Source of the DNA: Larix sibirica
Taxonomy: Eukaryota; Streptophyta; Pinopsida; Pinales; Pinaceae
DNA length: 34,105 bases
Assembly (NCBI GenBank): GCA_004151065.3
Contig: NWUY0304710589.1
Coordinates: 1 to 34,105 of the forward strand
Reading direction: 5' to 3'
Below, piece after piece: positions 32,908 through 34,105 of the stretch. The first letter of the stretch is position 1. Each line of letters begins with the position of its first letter. The position numbers and the translations under genes were made by a program. The notes beneath the pieces were generated by a model. That model was not told where the DNA came from, ran no database searches, and saw only the letters and a program-made list of their open reading frames with translations.

Positions 32908-33689
32908 GAACCCGCACTGAAACTTTCCTGTATAACATATGCTGCCCCGCCTTCTTTACTGCAGCGAGAAACACAACCTTTGAATGGAAGTGCCACTCTG
33001 CTTTCTATATGATGATCTTATTTCGGGATTGCTACTAAATAATTGGTATTGCAACAAACCTTTTATCCAAGGCTCTATTCCCCACCCAACACCATGCCTC
33101 TTTATCGGTTACGTCACCATAAGGATACCATAACCCTTTCCGGTAAGATTATTGTACCTCCCCATATCCCTTTCTCGATAAAGCTATCACATAACCCCTT
33201 CCCAAATAGGTTCTAATACCTCCTAATATTACAATACCTTTTTCTCAGCTAGGATACCCTACCTCTTTCCCAATTAGGTTACTTTCACTTATTGGAAAGG
33301 TTTGGCAGGGTTTCCAGACCTCTTGCCCAGTATCTTTATGCTTTTCTATTCTATAGCGAGTTGTAGCCTAGCTCCTCCTTTAGAGCCCCTACTTAATCTA
33401 CCTCTCTCTTAGTGCATACCACAGTATGTGGACGAAGAGGTGAAGGTATATAGCACACCAACGCATAGCAAGAGGTACTGAGCTCATTATTCATGCATAA
33501 GGGACACATCCGACTATGAGGTGTAGAGCATTATACAATAACTATACCATCCTTTAGGTATAAATATTGTTACAATCCGGCTCATACGCTAACAGTCCAT
33601 AGACAGGCAGAATAAAGCAGACAGTTCCACCACGGGGAAAATAAAAAGCATCAGTTCATGAATCACATAATCAATATATAAGATAGGAT
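32908..33689. repeat. Gene-free upstream region of atp9 with worn CCCTTTCC repeats
   Basis: No gene recognised. From about 33115 to 33300, phrases such as ATACCATAACCCTTTCC, TACCTCCCCATATCCCTTTC, CACATAACCCCTTCCCAAA and TACCCTACCTCTTTCCCAA recur every 30-40 bases. The atp9 promoter should lie in this region, but I could not settle on one. Confidence 0.4.
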
Positions 33690-34065
33690 TTTTATTACCA
33701 TGACAGAGTTCACGCTGGGACTTCTGTTTGGAATGATGGGAATTATGTTGGTTCAACTTAAACTGATGCTGGTTTGAATGCTGATAAGAAATAGAATGCT
33801 GGGAATCCTGCTGCTTCTTTAACAGCTGCTGGAAATGCTCTTGGGAATCCTTTTGCTCCTGGGACTTATGCTCTTTCAATTGGTGCTGATGGTAAGGCTG
33901 CTAGTCCTTATGATGCCGGGAATTCTCTTGGTACTTATGCTCCTGAAACTGCTGGGAATTCTCTTAGGGATGATGGGAATTATGCTTGGAATGCTGGTGC
34001 AAAGAATCCTTGTGCTGATAGAAATGCTGGGTTTGTCAAAACCCCCCCTAAAAGTCATGAGAATT
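33690..34065 (+). repeat. Triplet-phased repeat of Asn-Ala-Gly type, locus H
   Basis: From about 33799 to 34068 a plus-strand frame reads without a stop for about 90 codons of Ala/Gly/Asn/Pro/Tyr-rich text, for example AGNALGNPFAPGTYA and GNSLGTYAPETAGNSL, ending in TGA near 34066. Units begin roughly every 15-45 bases with GCTGGGAAT or CTTGGGAAT. It is the sister of locus B at 16925-17060, which has the opposite orientation. The frame has no ATG at its start, so it was not called as a gene. The minus-strand Gln/His/Lys-rich 96-codon frame at 33589-33879 is its antisense by-product. Confidence 0.6.
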
Positions 34066-34105
34066 GAACTTTGGGAGGTGGTTTGTTTGGAACCCCCCTT
34101 AAAAG
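34031..34105 (+). repeat. Direct repeat running off the right end
   Basis: GTTTGTCAAAACCCCCCCTA followed by AAAG (34031-34054) recurs as GTTTGTTTGGAACCCCCCTT followed by AAAAG (34081-34105), 50 bases apart. The second copy ends at the window edge. Confidence 0.6.

Noticed and set aside
33589-33879. A 96-codon Gln/His/Lys-rich minus-strand ORF.
   Set aside because: Antisense of the Asn-Ala-Gly repeat; its composition is dictated by the repeat.
1-34105. CRISPR arrays, SSU rRNA, plastid gene insertions and nad/cox/rps exons.
   Set aside because: I looked for regular repeat-spacer spacing, conserved SSU motifs and familiar plastid or mitochondrial protein segments and found none. Very short exons would escape this kind of reading.

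Overview
This window looks like a gene-poor stretch of a large plant mitochondrial genome. The one unmistakable intact gene is atp9 (ATP synthase subunit c), of plant mitochondrial type, on the minus strand near the right end. The rest carries decayed retrotransposon pieces of plant type (two Ty1/copia, one Ty3/gypsy-like), many short diverged repeats, and no other recognisable protein gene. One gene in 34 kb, nuclear-type retroelement debris and dense short repeats would fit a seed plant with an expanded mitogenome, perhaps a gymnosperm. The lineage cannot be fixed from this sequence alone, and a fern or lycophyte is not excluded.

Layout. 0-3 kb: two copia fragments in opposite orientation and copia-flanking DNA. 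3-11 kb: non-coding DNA built from short direct, tandem and inverted repeats, with one 161-codon membrane-type ORF of doubtful reality. 11.2-11.9 kb: a gypsy-type protease fragment on the minus strand. 12-21 kb: no recognisable gene, only small repeats and a strong hairpin at 20.15 kb. 21.6-23.3 kb, 27.3-29.7 kb, 31.9-32.0 kb and 33.7-34.1 kb, with outlying copies at 9.65 kb and 17.0 kb: an unusual family of degenerate, triplet-phased Ala/Ser/Thr/Gly-type repeats on both strands. 25.3-25.96 kb: a divergent LSU rRNA 3' end and a tRNA-like cloverleaf on the minus strand. 25.9-27.2 kb: C-poor DNA with two long reading frames broken mostly at codons one C-to-T change away from Gln or Arg codons. 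29.7 kb: a second tRNA-like element related to the first. 32.5 kb: atp9.

Working together: only atp9 has an assignable role, as the proton-carrying ring of mitochondrial F1Fo ATP synthase. The rRNA/tRNA pair at 25.3-25.96 kb is laid out like an organellar rRNA-tRNA run and could be a piece of another mitochondrial genome, or a decayed or fragmented native gene. The most unusual items are this rRNA fragment, the adjacent stop-interrupted frames, and the triplet-phased repeat family.
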